Notes: generated from the letters alone by a model not told the origin. A stretch of 12,117 bases of DNA from Gemmatimonadota bacterium (GCA_016649455.1 JAENXO010000030.1:1-12117), one strand, 5' to 3'. Shown: positions 1 to 7,087, counted from the stretch's first letter. Numbers and translations: made by a program.

Positions 1-831
1 GACCCCGTGGTGGCGGCCGTCGACCCGGATTCCGCGTCCCAGGACACGACGATCGACGTCCTCGTGCTCGGCGAAGGCTTCGACGAGGGCTCGACGGCGG
101 AGTGGCTGATCGACGAGGCCCCGGACACGCTGAACCGGATCCACACCAACCACACCACCTACGTGAATCCGAAGCGGTTGATCGCGAACATCACGATCGC
201 GGCCGATGCGGAGACGACGCTGTACGACGTCGAGGTCGAGACATCGAAGGGCCGCAAGGGAGTCGGAATCGAGGTGTTCCGGGTCAAGGTGAAGGCCGAG
301 CCGATCCCGGTCGAGGCGACGTTGCGCGATGATGCAGCCGACGGCGTGCGGAGCGACGATCTCGGAAGCTACGCCGCCGAGATCGACGAGAACGGAAACC
401 TGTTTCTCGACGCGCGGGTGGCGACGGAGCGACAGATCTGCCTCGACTTCGCGGGCCAGGCGGGGGCGCCGTACGACGACCTGCCCGGCGCCGACGTCTG
501 TGACGCGGCCTGGATCAGCACCTTCGATCCGTACGAGAACGGCGGGCTCCAGACGCTGGGACTGACCAGCACGCGTCCGGTGCGGCTCGGCGTGAGCTGG
601 GTGAAGGACCGCTACAACTGGGCGCTCGTGTTCGGGCGGGACTGCGAGACGGGCGAGCTGGTGCCGGACGACCTCGCCGTGGCGTCCGCCACGGGCGCGG
701 ACACGTGGGAGATCGAGGCCGGGTACGCCACGCTCTGCCGCTCCCCGACGAGAGGGAAGCCGCGCACGGAGTACGTCGGGCGCTTCGACCTGCCCGTTCA
801 CCTGCAGCTCGTGCGCGTCCCCGCGCCCTGA
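1..831 (+). CDS. IPT/TIG-like exported protein, 5' partial
   Basis: The reading frame is open from the first base to the TGA at 829-831, so the true start and any signal peptide probably lie upstream. An in-frame GTG at 7 exists but has no visible ribosome site. The first ~95 residues resemble an IPT/TIG immunoglobulin-like fold: a V-P-S-A opening, a G-x-G-F turn followed by G-S, and a late Y-D-V-x-V strand leading to a G-R-x-G-V-G segment. The remaining ~180 residues are acidic and beta-rich, with four cysteines that could form disulfides in the envelope. IPT/TIG modules occur in cell-surface and secreted proteins. The next gene is a lipoprotein on the same strand 242 nt downstream, without clear coupling. 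No enzymatic motif is seen. The coding status is secure; the domain call is by pattern only. Confidence 0.75.
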   Translation, partial: DPVVAAVDPDSASQDTTIDVLVLGEGFDEGSTAEWLIDEAPDTLNRIHTNHTTYVNPKRLIANITIAADAETTLYDVEVETSKGRKGVGIEVFRVKVKAEPIPVEATLRDDAADGVRSDDLGSYAAEIDENGNLFLDARVATERQICLDFAGQAGAPYDDLPGADVCDAAWISTFDPYENGGLQTLGLTSTRPVRLGVSWVKDRYNWALVFGRDCETGELVPDDLAVASATGADTWEIEAGYATLCRSPTRGKPRTEYVGRFDLPVHLQLVRVPAP

Positions 832-852
832 CCAGTGTGCGGCGCGTCGGGT

Positions 853-874
853 CGCCCGGTCGCGAGGCCGGGCG
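853..874 (+). terminator. Possible hairpin after the IPT-like gene
   Basis: A 7-bp stem (CGCCCGG with CCGGGCG) encloses an 8-nt loop 22 nt after the stop codon. No T-run follows, so this is at best a weak or Rho-assisted terminator; GC-rich DNA makes such hairpins by chance. The rest of 832-1073 shows no gene that I can support. Confidence 0.3.
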
Positions 875-1061
875 CATCCGAGTGTCGGACGGGAGCCGCG
901 AGCCCCGACCCGGCGCGCTGCAGATTTTCGCGAGCCGCCTGGCATGCGCGTCTCTCCCCTCCCGACCCCCCCGGTCCCTCAGCGCGCGCAAATCCCCGAC
1001 GTCCCTCCGTGTCACGAATGCGAAGGCCAATGGGCTCGCGGAGGACCCCGCCGATCTGCGC

Positions 1062-1066
1062 GGGAG
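1062..1066 (+). promoter_or_regulatory. Ribosome binding site GGGAG deciding the start at 1074
   Basis: GGGAG lies 7 nt before the ATG at 1074. The frame is open much further upstream (to about 705), but nothing there has a ribosome site and the upstream codons would precede the signal peptide. The second ATG at 1089 has only a weak purine stretch in front of it. Confidence 0.6.
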
Positions 1067-1073
1067 TACGGAA

Positions 1074-1754
1074 ATGATCGGAACACGGATGGCACGGAAA
1101 CGTGGAGGTGGCGGACGGGCGCTGTGCCTGGTCGCTGCGCTCGCGCTCGGACTCACGGGACTCGCCTGCCAGGACGCCCCGACGGCGGTGGACGGCGGTT
1201 CGGCGACCGACGCGCTCTACAAGCCCGGCGGCGGGGGAGGCAAACCCGGCGGCGGGGGGGGCGGCTCGGCGACGCTCGAGTTTCTCGCCACGATGGGCAG
1301 CGGCGCGATGCCGGACTTCGTCGCGGCGGCACAGCCCGTGTCGGGCGGCCTGAAGCGCACGCTCCTGAAAGCCAGCGGTCCCTACACGTTCACAGTCCAG
1401 TTCGACGCCGCCGACCTCGCGACCTGCGAGGACGGAGGCGCGCGACTGGCCGGACTGCTCGGGACGCACACGGGGACGGTCGAGGTGAACGTCGACCGGC
1501 GGTCCCTGGCGGACGATCCCACCTACGGGGTGGTCGTCAACTTCGAGACCACGCTCGGCGGGCACGACTACTTCCTCACGACGGGCCGCGGGATGAACGA
1601 GCTGGTCGAGGGAAGCGGCGGCGCGACCGTGAGCAAGACCGCCGGGTTCATCCGGATCGTCGAGGACGGCGATTACGGCGTCTGGTGCCCGGCGCGCGAC
1701 GGGTTCGACGGCACGAACGGCGTGGTCGATTTCGAGTTCGTCTTCGCCGAGTAG
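1074..1754 (+). CDS. Glycine-rich predicted lipoprotein, unknown function
   Basis: The product is 226 residues. The N-terminus has a basic patch (about 5-15), a hydrophobic stretch (about 16-31) and a cysteine at 32 preceded by G-L-A. This resembles a lipobox, although the usual Leu at -3 is Gly. Mature residues 50-64 are a low-complexity linker, K-P followed by five glycines and then K-P followed by six glycines, likely spacing the globular part from the membrane. The rest is beta-rich, with cysteines at 118 and 205 that could form a disulfide, and contains no catalytic motif I recognise. Glycine-run lipoproteins of this kind are, in my experience, frequent in Gemmatimonadota. A strong terminator follows the stop. 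The linker is encoded by G-runs, including eight consecutive G at 1254-1261. Function is unknown; lipoprotein localisation is a prediction. Confidence 0.75.
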   Translation: MIGTRMARKRGGGGRALCLVAALALGLTGLACQDAPTAVDGGSATDALYKPGGGGGKPGGGGGGSATLEFLATMGSGAMPDFVAAAQPVSGGLKRTLLKASGPYTFTVQFDAADLATCEDGGARLAGLLGTHTGTVEVNVDRRSLADDPTYGVVVNFETTLGGHDYFLTTGRGMNELVEGSGGATVSKTAGFIRIVEDGDYGVWCPARDGFDGTNGVVDFEFVFAE

Positions 1755-1796
1755 GGTCCAAGGGGGCCACTCGCGGAAGCGAGGGAACTACGAAGC

Positions 1797-1845
1797 GAAG
1801 ACAGGAGGAGGCGGGCGTCCACCGAGGTGGAGCCCGTCTTCTCGT
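1797..1845 (+). terminator. Hairpin terminator between convergent genes
   Basis: The stems are CGGGC (1812-1816) with GCCCG (1832-1836) and, after one bulged G, TCCACC (1818-1823) with GGTGGA (1826-1831). TCTTCTCGT follows, giving a T-rich 3' side. An outer GAAGAC (1797-1802) can also pair with GTCTTC (1836-1841). The hairpin lies 58 nt past the lipoprotein stop and before the stop of the convergent gene at 1878, so it could serve both directions. A smaller hairpin, CTCGC-GGAA-GCGAG (1770-1783), with a GNRA loop, precedes it. Confidence 0.65.
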
Positions 1846-1877
1846 ATCTCCAGACCACATTTCCGCGGAATCGCCCC

Positions 1878-2375
1878 CTACCCGCCAGCCTCCCAGGTCC
1901 TGTTCCCCTCCTCGTCGTAGAACACGAGGTGCGGAGTTCCGTCCTCCTCGAGGCCGAGGCTGATCCGTACCCGCCCCTCGCGATCCGAGAGAAACAGCTC
2001 TGGAGATTCCGTCTGCGGGTCGACAGTCATCCCAACGCTCGGCTGGCCGCCCTTCATCACGACGAGCAGGGCCGGCTGGCCGTTCGGAAGCACGTTGAGC
2101 TGCACCTGGCCCGGAGTCTGATCCCGTCTTACATGCAAACCGCTGGGACCACCGGGTTGGACCTTCGCGACGATGTCACCTTCCTCGGCCCCCGGACGAA
2201 GGAGCATGAAGGTGGCCGCAGCGTCTTCCTCGTCCCTGCCCACCAGAAACAGGTTCTCGCTCGGGTCGGTCTGGTCACGAACGATGAGTCCGAGCGTCTC
2301 ACTCGGATTCCCGACAGATCCGACGATGCGACCCAGGTTTCGAAGAAAGCCGCCTCCCGTGGACGAACCCGCCAT
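1878..2375 (-). CDS. Uncharacterised beta-repeat protein
   Basis: The product is 165 residues, with no signal peptide or membrane segment. A GGAGG site (2381-2385) lies 5 nt before the ATG, which fixes the start. The sequence is a run of short strand-turn units: hydrophobic pairs such as L-G-L-I-V, L-F-L-V and H-L-V-F-Y alternate with acidic turns of the D-x-x-G type. It ends in a G-x-P-H-L-V-F-Y-D-E-E-G-N-x-x-W unit. I associate that last unit with short hypothetical proteins in GC-rich bacteria, but I cannot name a family. It is the last gene of the minus-strand cluster, 32 nt after the FMN reductase-like gene, so it is probably cotranscribed with the flavoproteins. Function is unknown. Confidence 0.7.
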   Translation of the reverse strand: MAGSSTGGGFLRNLGRIVGSVGNPSETLGLIVRDQTDPSENLFLVGRDEEDAAATFMLLRPGAEEGDIVAKVQPGGPSGLHVRRDQTPGQVQLNVLPNGQPALLVVMKGGQPSVGMTVDPQTESPELFLSDREGRVRISLGLEEDGTPHLVFYDEEGNRTWEAGG

Positions 2376-2407
2376 TGGAGCCTCCAGTTTGAGCGCCGCC
2401 GGATCCC

Positions 2408-3082
2408 CTACTCCAGCGGCCGGTCACCCAGCTTGCCAAGGGTACCCTTACGACGCGCCGCCCTGAGCCAGCCGATCGAACCGAGCACGGTGTAGAGCCG
2501 GGAGGGCACCATCGGGCGGGCGAGCAGCGCCTGCGCCCCCTCGGGAACCGGTCGGCCGGCCAGCAACGCTTCGGCCGCGACATCGAGACCCTGGCGCAGA
2601 GATCGTATCAGGCCGCCTACCTCCTCGAGTGAGCGGCCCCCGATCGCCTCCCCCGCCCCGTACCCCAGTCCACCCATCCACGCGAAGCCCGACTGCCGGG
2701 CGAACACCCGGCAGATCTCGAGGGCGGTCTTCGTGTGCTCCCACTCCGGGAAGCCGCAGTTCACCAGGGCCACGAACCCGACCGCGGACGGTACGGGCGT
2801 CGCCGTCCGGTGCGCCGCGATCCGCTCGGCACTGCGGGTGACGAGGTACGGCAGGGCGTCCACGTACAGGGGCGTCGACAGCACGAACAGCTCGGCCCCG
2901 TCCACCGCCTGCAGCAGCTGGCGCTCCTTCTCCGGGCGCTGGGTCCGGCTCACGTGCAGGACCTCCGTGTCCATGCCGCCCTCTGCCAGCCGTTCCAGGA
3001 GGTAGCTGCCGATCGCCTCTGAGTTGCCGGTGCCGCGCGGCCGGGCGCTCCCCACCAGGAGCACGGCGCGCCGGGCGCTCAC
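2408..3082 (-). CDS. NADPH-dependent FMN reductase-like flavoprotein
   Basis: The product is 224 residues. It has a flavodoxin-like fold: an N-terminal strand (V-L-L-V) runs into G-S-A-R-P-R-G-T-G-N-S at 11-21, the position that grips the FMN phosphate in this superfamily. The segment T-P-L-Y-V-D-A-L-P (70-78) fits the second flavin loop, and N-C-G-F-P-E (108-113) the third. Members usually reduce quinones, azo or nitro compounds or metals with NAD(P)H; the substrate here cannot be read from sequence. The start is GTG, with GGAGGG (3087-3092) placed 4 nt before it inside the upstream gene. The start overlaps the preceding stop as GTGA, indicating translational coupling. The C-terminal ~50 residues (170-224) extend past the core and contain a basic, hydrophobic stretch of unclear role. 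Confidence 0.8.
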   Translation of the reverse strand: MSARRAVLLVGSARPRGTGNSEAIGSYLLERLAEGGMDTEVLHVSRTQRPEKERQLLQAVDGAELFVLSTPLYVDALPYLVTRSAERIAAHRTATPVPSAVGFVALVNCGFPEWEHTKTALEICRVFARQSGFAWMGGLGYGAGEAIGGRSLEEVGGLIRSLRQGLDVAAEALLAGRPVPEGAQALLARPMVPSRLYTVLGSIGWLRAARRKGTLGKLGDRPLE

Positions 3083-3732
3083 GCGACCCTCCGGGCGAGA
3101 TGGCCCAGCACGGGCTCGAGGCTCGCTGCGAGGCGCTCACGCACGACGGTCGGCGGAGCGCCCGCCGGCAGGACGCACACCGCGGTAACCGGGCTGGCCA
3201 GGTTCAGGGCGTTTCGCTCGACGAGCGTACCGAAGATTCGTTCCTGCTCCTCGTCTGGTTCTCGCAGGACCCCCACGCCCGCGAGCGCCGGGTAGTGCCG
3301 GTAGCGTCGCTTGTGGTGCACTTCGCCGCCCACGCGCCGGAAGAACGGCGACACGAGGCAGATCGAGCGGTCCATCGCCTTCTTGATCTCGGAGGAGTAG
3401 CCGCCGAAGGTGACCGGCGTGAGGAGCACCATCAGGTCGCTGCCGATCAGGGCGCCCGTGATCTCGCGGCCGGCGTCCCCGTCGACCTTGCACAGACCGG
3501 GCGTCTCGAGCCAGCACTCGAAGCACCCCTGGCAGTGCGCCAGCGGAATGTCCCGGAGCTGGAAGTCGCGGACGCCCGCTCCCGTCTCCCGCAGCAGCTC
3601 GAGCAGCATACTTTCGATCGGCGCCAGTGTCTCGTCGCCACGGAGCGCCCCGTTCAGGACGACGGCACGCGTCGCGGGAAGCACGGCCCCTTGATCTACG
3701 GTGGCATGCGTGACATCGGAACCTTTATTCAT
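3079..3732 (-). CDS. Iron-sulfur flavoprotein-like oxidoreductase with a 4-Cys motif
   Basis: The product is 217 residues from the ATG at 3732. A longer frame reaches 3816, but the extension is basic and unlike the family, so I use the internal ATG. Flavodoxin-like features are the early strand A-V-V-L-N-G (23-28) and T-P-V-T-F-G-G-Y-S-S-E-I-K-K (105-118), followed by M-D-R (120-122), typical of the flavin reductase/Isf group. Cysteines 67, 70, 73 and 81 form C-x2-C-x2-C-x7-C. This matches the compact motif that holds a 4Fe-4S cluster in archaeal-type iron-sulfur flavoproteins (C-x2-C-x2-C-x4-7-C). Predicted role: cytoplasmic electron transfer between ferredoxin or NAD(P)H and an unknown acceptor. 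It is the first gene of a three-gene cluster and overlaps the next by 4 nt. The cluster assignment is inferred from spacing only. Confidence 0.78.
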   Translation of the reverse strand: MNKGSDVTHATVDQGAVLPATRAVVLNGALRGDETLAPIESMLLELLRETGAGVRDFQLRDIPLAHCQGCFECWLETPGLCKVDGDAGREITGALIGSDLMVLLTPVTFGGYSSEIKKAMDRSICLVSPFFRRVGGEVHHKRRYRHYPALAGVGVLREPDEEQERIFGTLVERNALNLASPVTAVCVLPAGAPPTVVRERLAASLEPVLGHLARRVA

Positions 3733-3851
3733 TGCGGGCTCTCGGTCGGTGAAGCGAAGGGGCAGCTTCAATTTCCCGTCCGCGCGGGCGGGCGGCAAGC
3801 GCGAGAACGACGGCAATCGCCACCAGTCGCTCTCGCGCTCGAGGCCCTGAC

Positions 3852-3887
3852 ACGTTTCAGCTGAAACGCTTTTCGCAGTCTAATCAC
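3852..3887 (+). repeat. Palindromic intergenic element, copy A
   Basis: A perfect 16-nt palindrome (CGTTTCAGCTGAAACG) at 3853-3868 is followed by a T-rich spacer and the box TTCGCAGTCTAATCAC. The 36 bases match copy B (9099-9134) at 31 positions without gaps. It lies in the 184-nt gap between the VWA stop and the Isf-like start, about 120-155 nt upstream of the latter. It could be an operator, an RNA hairpin or a small repeat element. Confidence 0.7.
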
Positions 3888-3916
3888 GAGGCCTCAGGTA
3901 GACCCGAAGGCGAACC

Positions 3917-5215
3917 TCACTCTCCGCGCCGCCGCTCCTCGTCCTCCCGCCTCGCCCGCGACACCCGCTCCGACGCCATCTTCTTGCTGCGCGCCGCGTC
4001 GTACGCCCGCTGGTGCATGTACTTGCGCTCCCGCTCGGAGACGCCGAACACGTTCGCCTGCCGCGCCACCATTCGCAGGTCTCGCGACACCTCGAACAGC
4101 TCGGCGTCCGCGTACGGTGCCGCATCGATCCGCTGGGCCAGCCCGGTCATCTTCTGGTGCGCGGCCATGTGGTCCCCCCGCTCCCAGTCGTCGATCGCTT
4201 CCCGCCGTGTCCGCGCGGCCTCCTGGTGCAGCAGTTCCTTGCGCACTTCAGGGTTCGCGTACCCGCCCTCCACCGGCGACAGCATCACGGGCAGGGTCAC
4301 GGTGTGCTTCTCCACGTTCCCTTCCGGCGTGAACACATCCGCCGTCACGGTGAACGTCGCCACCTCGACCTCGTCCTCTTCCCTGCCGTCCTCGGCCGGC
4401 TTGAGCAGGAACTCGGCCAGCACCTGCCGCGGTTCGCGTGCGTACAGGTCGCCGATCGTCATCGTCAGCACGTCGCCCTCGGCCTCCGACGGGTAGCCGT
4501 GCCACACCTGCACGAACTCGTTGCCGCCGGTCGGCTGGAGCGCGACTGTCAGGTTTTGCGCGCTCACCGACAGCAGTCCCTCGAGCTCTTCCTCGAACAC
4601 GCCGTGCGCCTGGTCCGTCTCCTCGATGTAGTAGGTGGCCCCGCCCCCGGCGTCAGCCATCGCCTGCAGCAGTTCCTCATTGAATCCGTCTCCGAACCCG
4701 ATCGTCGTCGTGGTGACACTGGCCTCCGCAGCGCTTCGGCAGATCCCTTCGAGCTTCCTCGGGTCGGTGACTCCCTTGTTGGCGAGCCCATCGGTCATCA
4801 GCAGCACGCGGTTCACGGCTCCGTCCCGCCGGCCCGCCGCAACGTGCTCGCGGCCCTTCAGCCACCCTCCGCTCAGGTTCGTCATGCTCCCCGCGTGGAT
4901 CGCCTCGATCCGTTGGACCAGGTCGTGTTGCGCCTCTCCCGTGGCCGGCTCCGCGATCGTCTCGACCCGCGTGTCGAAGGCCACGACGCTCACCACGTCA
5001 TCCGTTGACAGCTTCTGCACCAGCGACCTGGCCGCTTCCTTCGCGGCCCGAATCTTCTCGCCGCCCATCGACCCCGACCTGTCGAGCACGATGGACAGGT
5101 TGAGCGGGACCCGGGTGTCGTCCGTGCGCTGCTCTCCTTCGATCTTCAGCATTGCCCTAACCAGCCAGCCGCCATCGGCGACGGGCTCGTGGTCCAGCAG
5201 AATGTTTGTCTTCAT
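3917..5215 (-). CDS. Von Willebrand factor A (VWA) domain protein
   Basis: The product is 432 residues. The start is fixed by GGGAGG (5221-5226), 5 nt before the ATG; a longer open frame upstream has no ribosome site. The VWA domain covers about 35-215 and has a complete metal-ion-dependent adhesion site: D45-x-S47-x-S49 in the D-R-S-G-S-M segment, T112, and D142 in M-T-D-G. It should therefore bind Mg2+ and a protein partner. No signal peptide or transmembrane helix is seen, so it is probably cytoplasmic. A beta-rich region follows (about 220-315). The C-terminus (320-432) is highly charged and helical, rich in Arg and Glu, and probably a coiled coil. Arrangements of VWA plus beta plus helical tail occur in stress-response VWA proteins of the YfbK/TerY type, but no tellurite-resistance or AAA+ partner gene is adjacent. 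Partner and role are unknown. Confidence 0.85.
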   Translation of the reverse strand: MKTNILLDHEPVADGGWLVRAMLKIEGEQRTDDTRVPLNLSIVLDRSGSMGGEKIRAAKEAARSLVQKLSTDDVVSVVAFDTRVETIAEPATGEAQHDLVQRIEAIHAGSMTNLSGGWLKGREHVAAGRRDGAVNRVLLMTDGLANKGVTDPRKLEGICRSAAEASVTTTTIGFGDGFNEELLQAMADAGGGATYYIEETDQAHGVFEEELEGLLSVSAQNLTVALQPTGGNEFVQVWHGYPSEAEGDVLTMTIGDLYAREPRQVLAEFLLKPAEDGREEDEVEVATFTVTADVFTPEGNVEKHTVTLPVMLSPVEGGYANPEVRKELLHQEAARTRREAIDDWERGDHMAAHQKMTGLAQRIDAAPYADAELFEVSRDLRMVARQANVFGVSERERKYMHQRAYDAARSKKMASERVSRARREDEERRRGE

Positions 5216-5604
5216 GCGTGCCTCCCGTGTAGCGGGACCCGGAGCTGCGCGTGCTTCGGCGTTCGCCGCGCGGTCCAGTCGTCCGTCGGTTGTCATGAGT
5301 CGTCGATCGAATCGCGGCAGGACCCGGCACCCGCACCTGCGGCCCCACGGATACGTGCGCCGGGAGTCCCTCGCCGCATAAGGAAGGTACGGGGGGGGTC
5401 TGACAGTCGGCCGCCGCGAGTATAGCGAGCCTGCGATCTCGACCAGCGTGCGCCGGGCCAGCCGACAGGTGCCCTTCGCGTCTTGCACACCCCCGACCGG
5501 AGCGGCATCCTGTCCGGGCGTTGCGGCCGGACCTCGAAGGCTCCTCCCCCCGCCTTCGGAAGGTGGTCCGCCGGATCGAGACCCCGACCCCCGAGGAGGG
5601 CTTC
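5216..5604. other. Divergent intergenic region with candidate promoter and leader structures
   Basis: This region separates the divergent VWA (-) and DUF1254 (+) genes and contains no supported gene. On the minus strand a TATACT box (5419-5424) is a plausible -10 for the VWA gene, but no convincing -35 is visible. Eight consecutive G on the plus strand (5391-5398) lie just downstream of it. In front of the DUF1254 gene the leader can form CGGACC/GGTCCG (5528-5533 with 5565-5570) stacked on CGAAGG/CCTTCG (5535-5540 with 5553-5558). An alternative GTCCGG/CCGGAC hairpin (5512-5517 with 5527-5532) uses the same bases. Confidence 0.4.
5419..5424 (-). promoter_or_regulatory. Candidate -10 box for the VWA gene
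   Basis: The minus strand reads TATACT, five of six matches to TATAAT, in otherwise GC-rich DNA. It lies about 200 nt upstream of the VWA start. The hexamer 17 nt upstream does not resemble TTGACA, so support is partial. Confidence 0.3.
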
Positions 5605-7035
5605 ATGCCCCGCCGTTTTCGCTTATCTGCGCTACTGTTCGCCTTCGCCATCCCCCTCGCGCTCGCCGCGTGCGGGGGCGAATCCGACTACGCATCCGAC
5701 GTGGCCGCTACGCCCGAGGAAGCCCGCGCGATCGCGGAGGAGGCCTACGTCTACGGCTTCCCGCTCGTGGACGGCTACCGCGTGCTGTACAGCTACTTCG
5801 CGGATCCGGAGAGCCCGGCGTACCGGGGTCCCTGGAACGAGCTTCACAGCGACGCGCGCGTGTACACGCCGGAGGACCGCGCCATCCAGACGCCCAACTC
5901 GGACACGCCGTACTCGATGATCGGGATGGACCTGCGGGCCGAGCCGCTCGTGCTGACGATTCCGCCGATGGACGGCGACCGGTACTTCTCCGTCCAGCTG
6001 GTGGACGCCTACACACACAACTTCGCCTACATCGGTACTCGGACGACGGGGAACGACGGGGGCCGCTACCTGGTCGCGGGACCGGACTGGAGCGGCGACG
6101 CGCCGGACGGAATCGACGAGGTGTTCCGCGTCGAGACGGAGATCGCCCTTGGCATCTACCGCACGCAGCTGTACGGCCCCGACGACATCGAGCAGGTGAA
6201 GGAGATCCAGGCGGGCTACGGGGTGGAGCCGCTCTCCGCCTTCCTGGGCGAGCCGGCCCCGCAGGCGCCGCCCGCACTGGACTTGCAGGCGCCCCTGTCG
6301 GCGGAGGAGCAGCGCACCTCGCTCGCCTTCTTCGACCAGCTGAACGCGATGCTCGAATATTGCCCGGTGCATTCCTCGGAAACGGAACTGCGTGCGCGCT
6401 TCGCCCGGATCGGGGTCGAAGCCGGCACGACGTTCGACCCGGACGCCCTCTCCCCGGAGATGCGGGCCGCCATCGAGGCGGGGATGGCGGACGCGTGGCA
6501 GGCCTTCGACTCGCTGAACACGGGCCCCGTCGCCCGCGGCGAGGTGGTGAGCGGCGACATGTTCGGCACCCGGGAATTCCTCGACAACAACTACCTGTAC
6601 CGGATGTCCGCAGCCGTGCTCGGGATCTATGGGAATTCGCGCGAAGAGGCGATGTATCCGATCTACTCGACCGACGCGAACGGCGACCCGCTCGACGGGT
6701 CGAAGGCTTCCTACCGGCTCCGCTTCGTCAAGCAAGAGTCGTCTCCCGCAAAGGCGTTCTGGTCTCTCACGATGTACGAGATGCCGCAGAGCCTGCTCTA
6801 CGCGAACCCGATCGACCGCTACCTCATCAACTCCCCGATGCTTCCGGATCTCGTGACGGACGGCGACGGGGTCACGATCTACGTGCAGCACGAGTCACCG
6901 GGAGCCGACAAAGAGGCGAACTGGCTCCCCGCGCCTGACGGGCCGTTTATCATGGTGCTGCGCCTCTACCTGCCGGGGCCGGCGGCGCTCGACGGAAGCT
7001 GGACGGCGCCCCCGATCGAGCCGGTGACGGATTGA
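5605..7035 (+). CDS. DUF1254/DUF1214 domain lipoprotein
   Basis: The product is 476 residues. GAGGAGG (5593-5599) lies 5 nt before the ATG, so the longer frame from 5521 is rejected. A signal peptide ends in a canonical lipobox L-A-A-C with Cys23, predicting a lipid-anchored envelope protein. The DUF1254 part (about 35-170) shows A-Y-V-Y-G-F-P-L (47-54), N-S-D-T-P-Y (98-103) and D-R-Y-F-S-V-Q (125-131), followed by Y-T-H-N-F-A-Y-I-G-T-R. The C-terminal DUF1214 part (about 365-465) has F-W-S-L-T-M-Y (385-391), N-P-I-D-R-Y-L-I (401-408) and W-L-P-A-P-D-G-P-F (440-448). Length and domain order are normal for the family. Family members are found in many bacteria; no reaction is firmly assigned, so I give none. 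It is monocistronic by context, with a divergent gene upstream and a convergent one downstream. Confidence 0.88.
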   Translation: MPRRFRLSALLFAFAIPLALAACGGESDYASDVAATPEEARAIAEEAYVYGFPLVDGYRVLYSYFADPESPAYRGPWNELHSDARVYTPEDRAIQTPNSDTPYSMIGMDLRAEPLVLTIPPMDGDRYFSVQLVDAYTHNFAYIGTRTTGNDGGRYLVAGPDWSGDAPDGIDEVFRVETEIALGIYRTQLYGPDDIEQVKEIQAGYGVEPLSAFLGEPAPQAPPALDLQAPLSAEEQRTSLAFFDQLNAMLEYCPVHSSETELRARFARIGVEAGTTFDPDALSPEMRAAIEAGMADAWQAFDSLNTGPVARGEVVSGDMFGTREFLDNNYLYRMSAAVLGIYGNSREEAMYPIYSTDANGDPLDGSKASYRLRFVKQESSPAKAFWSLTMYEMPQSLLYANPIDRYLINSPMLPDLVTDGDGVTIYVQHESPGADKEANWLPAPDGPFIMVLRLYLPGPAALDGSWTAPPIEPVTD

Positions 7036-7052
7036 CCACCGATTGACGGCGA

Positions 7053-7087
7053 CCGTCAAGGGGCGTCCGCCCCACGCTCCTTGACGG
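7053..7087 (+). terminator. Hairpin after the DUF1254 gene
   Basis: A 9-bp perfect stem, CCGTCAAGG (7053-7061) with CCTTGACGG (7079-7087), encloses a loop that can itself pair GGCG with CGCC. It begins 17 nt after the stop codon. Only a short T-containing stretch follows (TTCTCCGGTCTTT), so it is a plausible but not textbook terminator. Confidence 0.5.

Noticed and set aside
390..410. GAAAC-CT-GTTTC inside the IPT-like gene as a regulatory palindrome
   Set aside because: Arms are in the opposite orientation to the intergenic element, it is within coding sequence, and the box is missing.
705..1073. Upstream extension of the glycine-rich lipoprotein gene
   Set aside because: It overlaps the end of the IPT-like gene, has no ribosome site and would bury the signal peptide in the middle of the protein.
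1861..1870. TTCCGCGGAA as a third copy of the palindromic element
   Set aside because: Only ten symmetric bases match and neither the GAAACG arms nor the right-hand box is present.
4013..5008. Plus-strand open frame of 331 codons antisense to the VWA gene
   Set aside because: Composition is dominated by His, Arg, Leu and Val typical of a reverse frame; the minus strand has an intact VWA domain and ribosome site.
5448..6938. Plus-strand frame of 496 codons overlapping the DUF1254 gene
   Set aside because: Arg/Gly/Ala-rich out-of-frame shadow; DUF1254/DUF1214 motifs and lipobox lie in the other plus frame.
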